A DNA stretch of 64,000 bases from assembly GCA_004322045.1 (NCBI GenBank), contig SCRN01000044.1:1-64000 (forward strand), in the 5' to 3' direction. Below the pieces are notes generated by a model that did not search any database, was not told the origin of the DNA, and was given only the letters and a program-made list of their open reading frames with translations. This DNA is from Paraburkholderia sp. (GTDB lineage Bacteria; Pseudomonadota; Gammaproteobacteria; Burkholderiales; Burkholderiaceae). Shown piece by piece: positions 19,094 through 29,761 of the stretch. Each line of letters starts with the position of its first letter. Within the stretch, counting starts at the first letter, position 1. The position numbers were made by a program, and so were the translations under genes.

Positions 19094-19822
19094 TCAATGC
19101 GCGCTGGCCAACGCGCTGTTTAACTCGGTGGCCGACACCGCGCCGGGCAGGCGCCGGCCATCGGGCAAGATCACCGTCGGCGTGCCCGTCACGTTCAGTC
19201 CGCGTCCGAGCGCGAGGTTCTTCTCGAGCGCCGTCGTGTCGCAATTGGCCGCCGCGCTCGCGGGCGCTCGGCGATCGAGCATCCACGACTCCCACGTCTT
19301 GGCACGGTCGGGCGAGCACCAAATCGCCTTTGACTTCGCCACCGAGTCCGGCGACAGCACCGGATACAGGAAGGTGTAGACGGTAACGTTGTCGACCGAC
19401 TTGAGCGTCGTCTCGAGCTGCTTGCAGTACGGGCAGTTGGGATCGGAGAACACGGCGATGCGGCGGCTGCCGTTGCCCTTGACGACTTTCACCGCATGAT
19501 CGAGCGGCAAGCTGGCGAAGTCGACTTTGTTCAGATCGGCCAAGTGCGCCTCGCTCAGATTGCTGCGCGTCTTCGTATCGACGAGATCGCCCGCGATCAC
19601 GTAATCGCCGCTGGCGTCCGTATAGACCATCTGCGTGCCGAGATTGACTTCATACAAGCCGGCGATGGGCGCTTTCGAGATGCTCTTGATTGGGATTTCC
19701 GGCAGACGCGATTGCAGCGTCGCCTTCAGCTTGTCCGTCGTTTGATCGGCCTGAGCGGTGCAGCCGAGCGCGGCGGCGGCGGCGAGCGCCGCGGCGGCTG
19801 CGATTCTCTTGGCGATGTGCAT
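19094..19822 (-). CDS. dsbC: Thiol:disulfide interchange protein DsbC
   Basis: This periplasmic disulfide isomerase is 242 aa with a cleavable signal peptide (MHIAKR, a long Ala-rich hydrophobic stretch, cleavage near residue 25). An N-terminal dimerisation domain follows (ISKAPIAGLYEVNL...VYTDASGDY). The thioredoxin-fold domain has the CPYC active site (FSDPNCPYCKQLE) and the cis-proline loop VTGTPTVI. It isomerises wrong disulfides, kept reduced by DsbD, which is not in this window. The start at 19822 was chosen for the signal peptide. Confidence 0.95.
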   Translation of the reverse strand: MHIAKRIAAAAALAAAAALGCTAQADQTTDKLKATLQSRLPEIPIKSISKAPIAGLYEVNLGTQMVYTDASGDYVIAGDLVDTKTRSNLSEAHLADLNKVDFASLPLDHAVKVVKGNGSRRIAVFSDPNCPYCKQLETTLKSVDNVTVYTFLYPVLSPDSVAKSKAIWCSPDRAKTWESWMLDRRAPASAAANCDTTALEKNLALGRGLNVTGTPTVILPDGRRLPGAVSATELNSALASAH

Positions 19823-19938
19823 GGTGGCGATTCCTTGAAGTGCCGGCGCCGCGCCGGTTTGCACCGGCGGGCGCGTGAAGGGGTTGCGATGCGGCGTGGC
19901 AGCGCATTCCGCCCGCGCCGATCGAGATACTCCGAGCG

Positions 19939-21111
19939 CTATCCGAGCGCGGCGGAGACTAGCCAGCGCTTGACGAGCGGCTGTGCGCCCACGAGCGCCA
20001 TGCCTGCGTTGCGCAGCGAGCGCGCGAGCGTGCCGGGGACGGAAAAAAGGCGCTGCAAGCCGTCGGTCGCGACCGTCAATGCGCCGATGTCTTCGCGCCG
20101 TGCGCGTTCGTAGCGGCGCAATAGCACGAGGTCGCCAAGGTCGCGAAACGGTTCCTTATTCGCCAATGCGTGCACGAGTTCGGCTGCGTCTCTCAGCCCC
20201 AAGTTCATCCCTTGGCCTGCCAACGGGTGAATCAAATGCGCAGCATCGCCGATCAGCGCAACGCGCGGCGCGACCAGCCGGTCGACCGATTGCAGCCCAA
20301 GCGGAAAGCCATGCGCGGCGCCGACGCATTCGAGCGCCCCGAGGCGGCCGTGCGTGACCTGTTCGACGGCTGCCGCAAGCTGCTGCGGCGCAAGTGCGAG
20401 CAACTCGCGCGCATGCTCGGTGCGGGCCGACCAAACCAGTGAAACATGAGAATCGGGCAGCGGCAGCAGCGCGACGATCTCGCCGTCGACGAACCACTGG
20501 TATGCGGTTTCGCCATGCGCTTTCTCGGCTTTGAAGTTGGCGACCACGCCGGTTTGCCGGTAGTCGCGCCGCTTCACCTGCGCCCCCATTTGCGCCCGGA
20601 CCCAAGAATGCGCCCCATCCGCGCCGACGATGAGATCCGCCTCCAACACTTGGCCGCTCGACAAGGCGAGGCAAGCGCAATCGGGCTTGATGTCGAGACC
20701 TTGTGCACGCGTGTCGAACCAACTCACGTGCGGCTGGAAACGCAGCGCGGCATCGAGCGCATGCTCGATCAGCGACGACTCGACGATCCATGCCAGTTGC
20801 GGCACGGCGGCTTGAAAGGCGGAAAAGTGCAGTTCGGCCAGTGCATCGCCGAACACGCGCATGTCGTAGACGGGCGCGAGGCGATCGTGATCGAGCGCTT
20901 GCCAGATGCGCAGCCGCTCGAGCAGCGCCTGCGAGCTAGCCGAAAGCGCATAGATGCGCGCGTCGAACGGCACATCGGCGGGACGCGGGGCGGCCGGCTG
21001 CGCGACGAGCGCGACGCGCAGCCCCGCTTGCGCGAGGGCCAGCGCGGTGCTTTTGCCGACGAGGCCGCCGCCGACGACGGCAACATGGAACGTCTGATGA
21101 TGGGCGATCAT
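19939..21111 (-). CDS. FAD-dependent hydroxylase, UbiH/UbiF/VisC family
   Basis: This 390-aa flavoprotein mono-oxygenase is of the type that hydroxylates the ubiquinone ring. The Rossmann motif VAVVGGGLVGKST (residues 10-22), the family DG-like motif VGADGAHSWVR (about residue 165) and the FAD-ribityl motif ALIGDAAHLIHPLAGQGMNLGLRD (split around residue 290) are present. Which ring position it acts on cannot be told from sequence. It lies upstream of dsbC on the same strand with a 116-bp gap. Confidence 0.88.
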   Translation of the reverse strand: MIAHHQTFHVAVVGGGLVGKSTALALAQAGLRVALVAQPAAPRPADVPFDARIYALSASSQALLERLRIWQALDHDRLAPVYDMRVFGDALAELHFSAFQAAVPQLAWIVESSLIEHALDAALRFQPHVSWFDTRAQGLDIKPDCACLALSSGQVLEADLIVGADGAHSWVRAQMGAQVKRRDYRQTGVVANFKAEKAHGETAYQWFVDGEIVALLPLPDSHVSLVWSARTEHARELLALAPQQLAAAVEQVTHGRLGALECVGAAHGFPLGLQSVDRLVAPRVALIGDAAHLIHPLAGQGMNLGLRDAAELVHALANKEPFRDLGDLVLLRRYERARREDIGALTVATDGLQRLFSVPGTLARSLRNAGMALVGAQPLVKRWLVSAALG

Positions 21112-21268
21112 AGGCGCCGATTATAGCCGCGCGCCTGCGTTCGCACAGAGCGCCTTCGGGTTGCCGTGCGCCGGTTCGCCGCAGCGTGCCGGCGCGCCGG
21201 CGTACCGGCCAGCGCCCGCCGTAACGTTCGTGAGCCCCTCGCGCAACCAGCGGGCCGGCGCGCTTGCC

Positions 21269-21580
21269 TTAGATGCTGCCTTCTTTCTCGATGACGAGCA
21301 CGCGCGCTTGCCCGATCGGATGCGCAACATGCTCGGCGCCTACGGTGGCGAAAAAGATGTCTCCCGTATTCATCACGACGGAGCGAGTTTGGCCATCTTC
21401 GCGGTAATCCATGCGCACTTGTCCGTCCATCACAGCGAAGACCTCTTCGCCGTCGTTCACGTGCCATTCGTACGGTCTGTCGGTCCAATGCAAGCGGACC
21501 GTGATGCCGTTCATGTTGGCGATGTCCAGCGCGCCCCACGCGCGCGCCGCGGTGAATGCACGGCTTTCGATGAATTTCAT
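21269..21580 (-). CDS. Small cupin-domain protein
   Basis: This 103-aa single cupin barrel has partial cupin motif 1 (WHVNDGEEVFAVMDGQVRMD, with one His and paired Glu) and motif 2 (GDIFFATVGAEHVAHP). Such stand-alone cupins bind a metal and act as isomerases, dioxygenases or sugar-binding proteins; no specific function can be given. It is flanked by the UbiH-type hydroxylase and the diguanylate cyclase on the same strand, with gaps that leave the operon structure open. Confidence 0.8.
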   Translation of the reverse strand: MKFIESRAFTAARAWGALDIANMNGITVRLHWTDRPYEWHVNDGEEVFAVMDGQVRMDYREDGQTRSVVMNTGDIFFATVGAEHVAHPIGQARVLVIEKEGSI

Positions 21581-21706
21581 GATTGGTGCCCCGAAGCGAT
21601 GAAGAAGGTCTCACATCCGTCAGCGCATTCTCGGATAAGTGTGCGAAGCTGAAAACGGCAATGAGGGACAAACTTGGGGCAAATCCAGCCACGGGCGGCC
21701 GTGCGC

Positions 21707-23344
21707 CTATCCGGTGGCGCCTTCGAAGGGCGCATGCGCCGGTTGCCGACCGAGGAACGTCACCTTGTTCCGCCCGGCCGCTTTGGAGGCGTAAAGCGCC
21801 TGGTCGGCAGCACTGATCACCGAGGTCACGTCGCCGTCATCCTCGGGCATCCACGCCGCGGCGCCGATGCTTGCCGTCACGCAGCCGAATTCGCTTTCTG
21901 CGTGTTCGATATGCAGGTCGCAGATGGCGAGGCGGATGCGCTCGGCGATCACCGCGGCCCCCTGCGGCGGCGTGTCGGGCAGCACGATCAGGAATTCTTC
22001 CCCGCCGTAGCGCGCCGCGCTGTCGCCCGGCCTGCGCAGGTTCTCGCCGATACACTCGGCGACCGCGGCGAGCACATCGTCGCCGGCCTGGTGTCCGTAG
22101 ATGTCGTTGTAAGCTTTGAAGCGGTCGACGTCGACGAACAGCAGCGAAAAGATGCTGCGCGTGCGCCGTGCGCGACGCCATTCGTGATCCAGAATCTCGC
22201 CGAGCGTGCGCCGGTTGTTCAAGCCCGTGAGCCCATCGGTGCGTGCCAGCAGGGCGAGCTCGCTCTCGGCGCGCATCCGTCGCCGCAGTTGCGCGGCGAG
22301 GACCAGCGCGAGCGCGACGAACGCCACGGCGAATGTGGCCATCAGCGATCCGATCACGAGCGTGCGCCGGCTCCACGTGGCGTAAATGTCCGACTCCGCC
22401 GCCGCGACCATGATGATGAGTCCCAGGTTGCTCAGATGCTTGAAATAGTAGAGCCTGCCCACGCCGTCGATCGTCGATTTGTCGGTGAAGCTGCCTTCGG
22501 GCGCCGACATGAAACGTTTGAACGTGCTCGCTTGACTGATGTTGCGCCCGATGACTTCCGCCCCGTACGGCTGACGCATGATCAGGACCCCATCGTGGCC
22601 GATCAGTGCAATGGCGCCATGCGGACCGAGCGAGAGCCCCGAAAACAGTTCGTGGAAATAATCGAGGCGAACCGCCACCATTGCGACACCGCCGAACGAT
22701 CCGTCGGGCTTGGAGATACGGCGGCTCAAGGCAATGCTCGGCGAGCCCGCGCGCAGCCGGGAGTAATAAGGATCGCTCACGAATAGGCCGACATCTGGGC
22801 GGTCGCGATGAACCGTGAAGTACCGTCGATCCGCGAAGCTCGTCGTGACCGGCTGATCGGTAAGCGAATCCAATTTGACATGCCCGGTCTCGTCGAGCAC
22901 CAAAATGGAGCCGAGGTAGCTGGCCGTAGTGGCGCGGTCGAATAGCGCCGCGTGTCGCAGCGTGGGCGACGCGCCCATGACTTCGGGATTGTGGATTCCC
23001 TCGATGACCGCCTGCAGCGAGAGCGCGTACAACTCGAAGTTACGCTCGATGTCGCGCTCGGCAATCAGCGCGATATTGCGCGCCGTGTCGCGCGCGTGGT
23101 CGAGCGCGTCCACGCGCGCCTGATACAAGACGACGCCGCACAAACCCATCATGAATGCCGCGATGACGAGCGACCCCGCAACGATCACGCGCGGGGTCGA
23201 CAAATCGAACCGCACACGCTTGAGAAAGAAGCGTTGCGGCGTAGGTCGAGTGTTTGGCGTTTGGTCGCCGATTCCCTGCATGCCGGGCCCATGTTGAAAG
23301 ACAATGGGTGCCTCCTTCGAGTGCACGCGGCCCCAGTTTAGCAT
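21707..23344 (-). CDS. Membrane diguanylate cyclase with periplasmic dCache-like sensor
   Basis: The protein has a first transmembrane helix (VIVAGSLVIAAFMMG), a periplasmic region of about 260 aa with PDC/dCache features (RRYFTVHRDRPD, VSDPYYSR), a second helix (LVIGSLMATFAVAFVALAL) and a C-terminal GGDEF domain. The active-site signature is GGEEF and an RxxD inhibitory site (RPGD) lies five residues before it. It should therefore make cyclic di-GMP with product inhibition. The start is uncertain. ATG 23344 has no Shine-Dalgarno, while a strong AAGGAGG lies 5 nt before an in-frame ATT codon at 23303-23305. It gives 545 aa as annotated. Confidence 0.85.
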   Translation of the reverse strand: MLNWGRVHSKEAPIVFQHGPGMQGIGDQTPNTRPTPQRFFLKRVRFDLSTPRVIVAGSLVIAAFMMGLCGVVLYQARVDALDHARDTARNIALIAERDIERNFELYALSLQAVIEGIHNPEVMGASPTLRHAALFDRATTASYLGSILVLDETGHVKLDSLTDQPVTTSFADRRYFTVHRDRPDVGLFVSDPYYSRLRAGSPSIALSRRISKPDGSFGGVAMVAVRLDYFHELFSGLSLGPHGAIALIGHDGVLIMRQPYGAEVIGRNISQASTFKRFMSAPEGSFTDKSTIDGVGRLYYFKHLSNLGLIIMVAAAESDIYATWSRRTLVIGSLMATFAVAFVALALVLAAQLRRRMRAESELALLARTDGLTGLNNRRTLGEILDHEWRRARRTRSIFSLLFVDVDRFKAYNDIYGHQAGDDVLAAVAECIGENLRRPGDSAARYGGEEFLIVLPDTPPQGAAVIAERIRLAICDLHIEHAESEFGCVTASIGAAAWMPEDDGDVTSVISAADQALYASKAAGRNKVTFLGRQPAHAPFEGATG

Positions 23345-23776
23345 CGGCACTGCCGTTTCGTGACCGGCCAAGCCGAGGCGCAACGCTATACAACGCGTCG
23401 AATCGCGCGCATGTACTCACATCATGGGAGCATCGGCAAAGTTGACGTCGGAGGGCGATGACGACCGTAAAAGATACCGCCAAAGAATGGCCTTCGTGTG
23501 GCGCGCGACTTACGGTTTCCGATGCGTTTGATGCGATCGCCGCGCGATCATGCGCGGCGGAGGGCGGCCGATACCGCTGCCAATTCAGGCTCCCGAAAAG
23601 GTTACAATTGCCATCTTTCGATTGCGAGATCGGCGCGAGATCGTTGCGCCCATGCGTCCGATTCGTACGCTGTCATCGCTGCTCCGAATTCACCTTGCGG
23701 CTAGCGCGGTGCTGCCCGCCGGCACGTACCGCCCCGAGCGCATCAGCCGCAAACGCTTGATATACAAAGGTTTTCC
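23345..23776. other. Intergenic region between diguanylate cyclase and ychF
   Basis: About 430 bases with no convincing gene. Short open frames here have no coherent composition. A TACAAT hexamer (23603-23608) resembles a -10 box for ychF but lacks a good -35. A TTGACG at 23442-23447 has only a poor -10 partner. I see no terminator or repeat. Confidence 0.4.
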
Positions 23777-24871
23777 ATGAGCCTCAAATGCGGCATCGTC
23801 GGCTTGCCCAACGTCGGCAAGTCCACCCTGTTCAACGCGCTGACCAAAGCGGGCATCGCCGCCGAGAACTATCCGTTCTGCACGATCGAGCCGAATGTCG
23901 GCGTGGTCGAAGTGCCTGACGCGCGGCTCGACGCGCTGTCGGAAATCGTCAAGCCCGAGCGTGTCGTGCCGGCCGTGGTCGAGTTCGTCGACATTGCGGG
24001 GCTCGTCGCGGGCGCGAGCAAGGGCGAAGGCCTCGGCAATCAGTTCCTCGCGAACATCCGCGAGACGGACGCGATCACGCACGTCGTGCGCTGCTTCGAA
24101 GACGAGAACGTCATCCACGTGGCTGGCAAGGTCGACCCGCTGTCGGACATCGAGGTCATCAATACCGAGCTTGCACTAGCCGATTTGGCCACGGTCGAGA
24201 AAGCCCTCACGCGCTACGCGAAGGCCGCGAAGTCGGGCAACGACAAGGAAGCCGTCAAGCTCGCCGCCGTCCTGGAGAAAGCGCGCGCGCAACTGGACAC
24301 TGCCAAGCCGATCCGCGCGCTCGATCTGTCGGACGACGAAGCCGCGCTGCTCAAGCCGTTCTGTCTCATCACGGCCAAGCCCACGATGTACGTGGCGAAC
24401 GTGAAGGAGGACGGTTTCGAGAACAATGCGCACCTTGACGCCGTGCGCCAGTATGCCGAAGCGGAAAAGTCGCCCGTGGTTGCAGTGTGCGCTGCGATCG
24501 AGGCGGAGATCGCCGATCTGGCCGACGAAGACAAAGAAGTGTTCCTGGCCGATATGGGCATGGACGAGCCGGGCTTGAACCGCGTGATCCGCGCGGGCTT
24601 CAAACTGCTCGGCTTGCAAACATACTTCACGGCGGGTGTGAAGGAAGTGCGCGCGTGGACGATCCACATCGGCGACACGGCGCCGCAAGCAGCGGGTGTG
24701 ATCCATACCGATTTCGAGCGCGGCTTTATCCGCGCGCAGACGATCTCGTTCGACGACTTTGTCGCGTACAAGGGCGAGCAAGGCGCGAAGGAAGCCGGGA
24801 AGATGCGTGCCGAAGGCAAGGAATACGTCGTGCATGACGGCGACGTAATGAACTTCTTGTTCAACGTTTAA
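23777..24871 (+). CDS. ychF: Redox-regulated ATPase/GTPase YchF (Obg family)
   Basis: This 364-aa universally conserved P-loop protein is of the Obg-like YchF/OLA1 subfamily. G1 is GLPNVGKST (residues 9-17). The switch regions ([18 protein letters not shown]) and the altered G4 region typical of ATP-preferring members follow, with a C-terminal TGS domain ending in [12 protein letters not shown]. It associates with ribosomes and is linked to translation and stress responses. The length equals the family norm. Confidence 0.96.
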   Translation: MSLKCGIVGLPNVGKSTLFNALTKAGIAAENYPFCTIEPNVGVVEVPDARLDALSEIVKPERVVPAVVEFVDIAGLVAGASKGEGLGNQFLANIRETDAITHVVRCFEDENVIHVAGKVDPLSDIEVINTELALADLATVEKALTRYAKAAKSGNDKEAVKLAAVLEKARAQLDTAKPIRALDLSDDEAALLKPFCLITAKPTMYVANVKEDGFENNAHLDAVRQYAEAEKSPVVAVCAAIEAEIADLADEDKEVFLADMGMDEPGLNRVIRAGFKLLGLQTYFTAGVKEVRAWTIHIGDTAPQAAGVIHTDFERGFIRAQTISFDDFVAYKGEQGAKEAGKMRAEGKEYVVHDGDVMNFLFNV

Positions 24872-25073
24872 CGTTTGAGCAAGGCCCACCCGAGCCGGCG
24901 CGGAGCGGCGCGGCGGTAACGCAAAACATGCTTGCCGCTCGCCGTGCTGTAGCCGCTGACCAACGACGTCGAGAGATCGATCTCGATGCCGCGCTTTCGC
25001 CGGGCGGTAGCGAAGCGCCCGTGCGAGCCATCCCGGTCATTTGCATCTACGTTCCGTAGTATCTAGACCACCC

Positions 25074-26378
25074 CTACGCACCGGCGCTCACCGGACAAAT
25101 CCCCACGCTTCTCAACTCGAGCCCCGCTGCCGTCCACCGCTCGATCGCCGACACCGCCGCGCCCAATCCGTCTTCCTCTCGCATCGCCGCGCCCAGTTCG
25201 ACGACGCGGGCACGCGTAGCCGGTTGCAGCGCAAACTCGATCGCGCGAGCCAGCCCCTTCGAATCGACGGCCTTGCCGTCCACCGGCGCTGCAGCCGCGC
25301 CTAGCCGATAAAGCCGCTGCGCCCAAAAGAACTGATCGCCCGCGAAGGGCACGACGACCGAAGGCGCGCCCGCGCGCGTGGCCGAATGCGTCGTTCCCGC
25401 GCCGCCGTGGTGAATGACGAGCGACACCCGCGGAAAGAGCCAAGCATGCGGCGTATCGCCGATGGTCAAGAAATTGGACGGCAACGCCGAGCCTTCGACG
25501 CCGCTCCAGCCCGGATAAAACAACGCACGACGCCCGCCGATCGCCTCGATCAACGCGCGCACCATTCGCTCACGATCGAAGCCAGCCATGCTGCCGAAGC
25601 CGACATATATCGGCGGCGCTCCGGCATCGAGAAACGCGGCAAGCGATGCGGGCGGGTTCCAATCCGATGGCCCGCCCGTGGCGTTCGGGCCGGCCGGCAT
25701 CGACCACTGCCCGCAGACGCGCGCGTGCTCGGACCAATCGGCCGGCCGCGGCAGCAGCGCTCGTGAGACCCCGTACAGCATCGGATGATCGGTCCAGTTA
25801 CGCTGGCGCGGAGCGAGCTTGCAGACGTCGACGCGCGCGGCGTTCGTCGCCTGGCGGAACGCGCGCCAGATCATATTGTTGACGAACGTATGGCTCGCCC
25901 GATTGAGCCAGCCGGGCACGATGCCCGGCGGCAAGAACGGCGAGGCGAACGCCCGTGTCGGCGTGATCGGGATCATCGACGCGCCGATCGCGGGAATGCG
26001 AAAATGCTCGGCCACCGATAAACCCACGAACGACGCCAGCGCCGAAACGATGATGGCGTCGCTGTCTTCGGCCGCGGCTTTGACTTGCGCCATCCAAGCG
26101 TGCGTGTTGGCGTTCGCGATAGCCGCAAGCGCTTTGGCCGTCGCTTGCGCGCCGCTGCGTTTGCCGACGATCGCACCGAGCGCCGCGCCCGGTTCCAATG
26201 CGCGCTTGATGTCGCCGGCGAGCGGCGAGCACGGCACGCCCAGGACCTCGGCCGCATGCAATGTCGAGCGGTCGGCCAACAAGTGCGCCCGGTGTCCCGC
26301 GTCGATCAGCGCCCGGCAAAGCGCTGCCAGCGGGCGCGTATCGCCTTCTGTTCCATACGTCGCTACGGTAAATTCCAT
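25074..26378 (-). CDS. Glycosyltransferase, UDP-glucuronosyl/sterol-type (GT1)
   Basis: This 434-aa GT-B protein resembles bacterial macrolide/sterol glycosyltransferases and rhamnosyltransferases of family GT1. The N-terminal acceptor domain begins MEFTVATYGTEGD-TRPL. The C-terminal nucleotide-sugar site has the signature VIHHGGAGTTH (about residue 335), followed by PSVVVPFAGDQFFWAQR. The substrate is unknown; lipid, macrolide or flavonoid acceptors are possible. It is divergent from a TetR regulator across a 97-bp gap with two palindromes, which suggests it is the regulator's target and is induced by a small molecule. Confidence 0.85.
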   Translation of the reverse strand: MEFTVATYGTEGDTRPLAALCRALIDAGHRAHLLADRSTLHAAEVLGVPCSPLAGDIKRALEPGAALGAIVGKRSGAQATAKALAAIANANTHAWMAQVKAAAEDSDAIIVSALASFVGLSVAEHFRIPAIGASMIPITPTRAFASPFLPPGIVPGWLNRASHTFVNNMIWRAFRQATNAARVDVCKLAPRQRNWTDHPMLYGVSRALLPRPADWSEHARVCGQWSMPAGPNATGGPSDWNPPASLAAFLDAGAPPIYVGFGSMAGFDRERMVRALIEAIGGRRALFYPGWSGVEGSALPSNFLTIGDTPHAWLFPRVSLVIHHGGAGTTHSATRAGAPSVVVPFAGDQFFWAQRLYRLGAAAAPVDGKAVDSKGLARAIEFALQPATRARVVELGAAMREEDGLGAAVSAIERWTAAGLELRSVGICPVSAGA

Positions 26379-26426
26379 GGTTTGTCGTGGGCCCCGCTTG
26401 TCGCAGGCCGCTCCTGTCGGATAAGC

Positions 26427-26457
26427 ATACGACGTATATTAATGCACATCGTGCATT
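26427..26457. promoter_or_regulatory. Two palindromes in the glycosyltransferase/TetR divergent gap
   Basis: ATACGACGTAT (26427-26437) is an 11-bp perfect palindrome. AATGCACATCGTGCATT (26441-26457) has perfect 7-bp arms around a 3-nt centre. Both lie in the AT-rich part of the short gap between a glycosyltransferase gene and a tetR-type gene. They are the natural operator candidates for that repressor, the second lying 19 bp before the tetR ATG. Confidence 0.6.
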
Positions 26458-26475
26458 TTTTCAGAGAAACGTAGC

Positions 26476-27135
26476 ATGACATTGGTCGAAGAGCCGGGAC
26501 GCCGCGAGCGCAAGCGTCAACAGATGGTCGCCCATCTCGTGGGCGTAGCCGGGCGCCTGTTCGAGACGCAACCTTATCCGAGCGTCACGATGGAGCAAAT
26601 CGCGCTCGAGGCGGACGTGGCCAAGCGGACGCTGTACAACCACTTTCCGACCAAGGAAGCGTTGCTCGCGCACTGGCTCGAAGCGGAGCTCAAGCGCGAT
26701 CTCGAACGGCTGCTGCCCGAACTGAAGCGTCGGCACGGCTTCGCGGAACGCGTGTCGATCGAACTCGACGCCTCGGCCGATTGGTGTCAGCGGCACCCGG
26801 CGCACCTCGCAGCCTATCTGCGCCACCGGTTTCTCTCGATGGGCGATGCTCCGCCGCAACCGGAACCGCCCTCCTCGGACCGTGGTGACATTGCCCGCCT
26901 GTGGCATGCGCTGATCGTCGACGCGCAAGCGGCGGGCGATATCGGCGACCGATTTTCCGCGACGCAACTGACCACGTGGTTTCACCACCTCTATCTGGGC
27001 ACGCTCATGCGCTGGCTGATCGAGCCGACCCTCGCGCTACGCGACGAGTTCACGCAGATGGTGGCGCTGTTCATGGAGGGCGCAGCGAGCCGATCCGCCG
27101 AGCCCGCACAGCGCGCCCGCGGCGTGCCCCATTGA
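26476..27135 (+). CDS. TetR/AcrR-family transcriptional regulator
   Basis: This 219-aa regulator has an N-terminal helix-turn-helix of the TetR type (MEQIALEADVAKRTLYNHFPTKEAL at residues 34-58, split here for the motif VAKRTLYNHF). The C-terminal ligand-binding part is divergent and not assignable. It is transcribed away from the glycosyltransferase, and the palindromes in the gap suggest autoregulation plus control of that gene. The inducer is unknown. Confidence 0.87.
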   Translation: MTLVEEPGRRERKRQQMVAHLVGVAGRLFETQPYPSVTMEQIALEADVAKRTLYNHFPTKEALLAHWLEAELKRDLERLLPELKRRHGFAERVSIELDASADWCQRHPAHLAAYLRHRFLSMGDAPPQPEPPSSDRGDIARLWHALIVDAQAAGDIGDRFSATQLTTWFHHLYLGTLMRWLIEPTLALRDEFTQMVALFMEGAASRSAEPAQRARGVPH

Positions 27136-27278
27136 CGGCGAACCGCGCGCCCCGCGCAGCGCATTTTCAGCGATGAGCGCGCGCGCCGCCGCAAGCACGC
27201 AGCGCGGTTGCTAAAATGACGCGTTGCAAGCGGTGACGCTTCCCCGTTTCATTTCCGGTTTCACCTTCATTCACCGAT

Positions 27279-27305
27279 ACGCCGCTTCGTCAGCGAAAGC
27301 GGCGT
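27279..27305 (+). repeat. Hairpin in the ettA leader
   Basis: ACGCCGCTT (27279-27287) pairs perfectly with AAGCGGCGT (27297-27305), a 9-bp stem ending 22 nt before the ettA ATG. No T-run follows. It may be a 5'-UTR structural element, or simply part of the transcription boundary of the preceding gene. Confidence 0.45.
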
Positions 27306-27327
27306 CTAAGCTCGTTCATTCACGCAC

Positions 27328-28995
<1,668 letters not shown>

Positions 28996-29020
28996 TCGAC
29001 GGGGCGCGGCGCGGCCGCCT

Positions 29021-29650
29021 TCAGCGCCCTACCGCGAAACCGAGCGCGCGCAGTTGCGCCTCGGTGGCCGCGGCGCTCGTGTGATGCACCCCGTGCCAGC
29101 CGGCCGCCGCGGCTGCGGCCGCGTTCTTGGGATTGTCGTCGATGAACACGATCTCGTGCGGCGCGATGCCCGGCAGGTGCCGTTCGATGCATGCAAATGT
29201 TTCGGCATAAATGCGGGGATCGGGCTTCACGAGTTTCACGCGGCCCGATACGACGATGTCGCGAAACCGTCGCAGAACGTCGAAATGCTCCCATGCATAG
29301 GGGAACGTTTCGCTCGACCAGTTGGTGAGCCCGAATAGCGGGACACCGGCGGCGTCCAATTGGTCGACGAGCGCCGCACCCTCATCGATGACGCCGCCGA
29401 TCATCTCTTCCCATCGCTCGTAGAACGCGCGGATGCGCTCGGCTTCATGCGGGAAACGCGCAATTAATTCCTGCGTGCCCTTTGCAATCGACTGTCCGCC
29501 GTCTTGCCGCACCACCCAGTCCATCGAACAGACTTCCGAGAGGAAACGCCGGCGCTCGCCGGGATCGGCGATCAGCTTGCGATAAAGGTAATCGGGGTTC
29601 CAATCGATGAGCACCCCGCCGAAATCGAAGACGACGACCTTCGGTTTCAT
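29021..29650 (-). CDS. HAD-superfamily phosphatase, YihX-like
   Basis: This 209-aa HAD-IA hydrolase has motif I VVFDFGGVLIDW, where the +2 residue after the nucleophilic Asp9 is Gly, as in YihX-type sugar-phosphate phosphatases. Motif II is LTNWSSE, motif III lies around VKLVKPDP, and motif IV is FIDDNPKN. A physiological substrate cannot be assigned; glucose-1-phosphate-like substrates are known for YihX. The start region carries a 17-bp tandem duplication containing the Shine-Dalgarno and start codon, creating two tiny upstream frames that end on the next start. Confidence 0.85.
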   Translation of the reverse strand: MKPKVVVFDFGGVLIDWNPDYLYRKLIADPGERRRFLSEVCSMDWVVRQDGGQSIAKGTQELIARFPHEAERIRAFYERWEEMIGGVIDEGAALVDQLDAAGVPLFGLTNWSSETFPYAWEHFDVLRRFRDIVVSGRVKLVKPDPRIYAETFACIERHLPGIAPHEIVFIDDNPKNAAAAAAAGWHGVHHTSAAATEAQLRALGFAVGR

Positions 29651-29681
29651 GCGAACTCCTTTGTCATGCGAACTCCTTTGT
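29648..29681 (-). repeat. Tandem 17-bp duplication of the ribosome-binding/start module
   Basis: CATGCGAACTCCTTTGT occurs twice head to tail (29648-29664 and 29665-29681). On the coding (minus) strand each unit supplies an AAGGAG and an ATG. This makes three successive ATGs (29684, 29667, 29650). The first two each open a six-codon frame, MTKEFA, whose TGA overlaps the next ATG. Confidence 0.8.
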
Positions 29682-29761
29682 CATTGCGTCAGCGAGTTCG
29701 CGCACGGCAATACGATTGCCTGAGAGCGACCTTGCGAAGGACCGCCGCATCGCCCGGCGCC

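Noticed and set aside
17100-19379. A 759-codon open frame on the plus strand opposite the M61 peptidase and dsbC genes
   Set aside because: It is an antisense shadow of high-GC coding sequence. The minus strand has the HEYFH peptidase and CPYC DsbC motifs, while the plus-strand translation is His/Arg/Gln-rich without any domain.
24872-25073. Possible small gene between ychF and the glycosyltransferase (minus frame 24861-25046)
   Set aside because: Short, Ser/Arg/Ala-rich, overlaps the ychF end and has no Shine-Dalgarno or motif.
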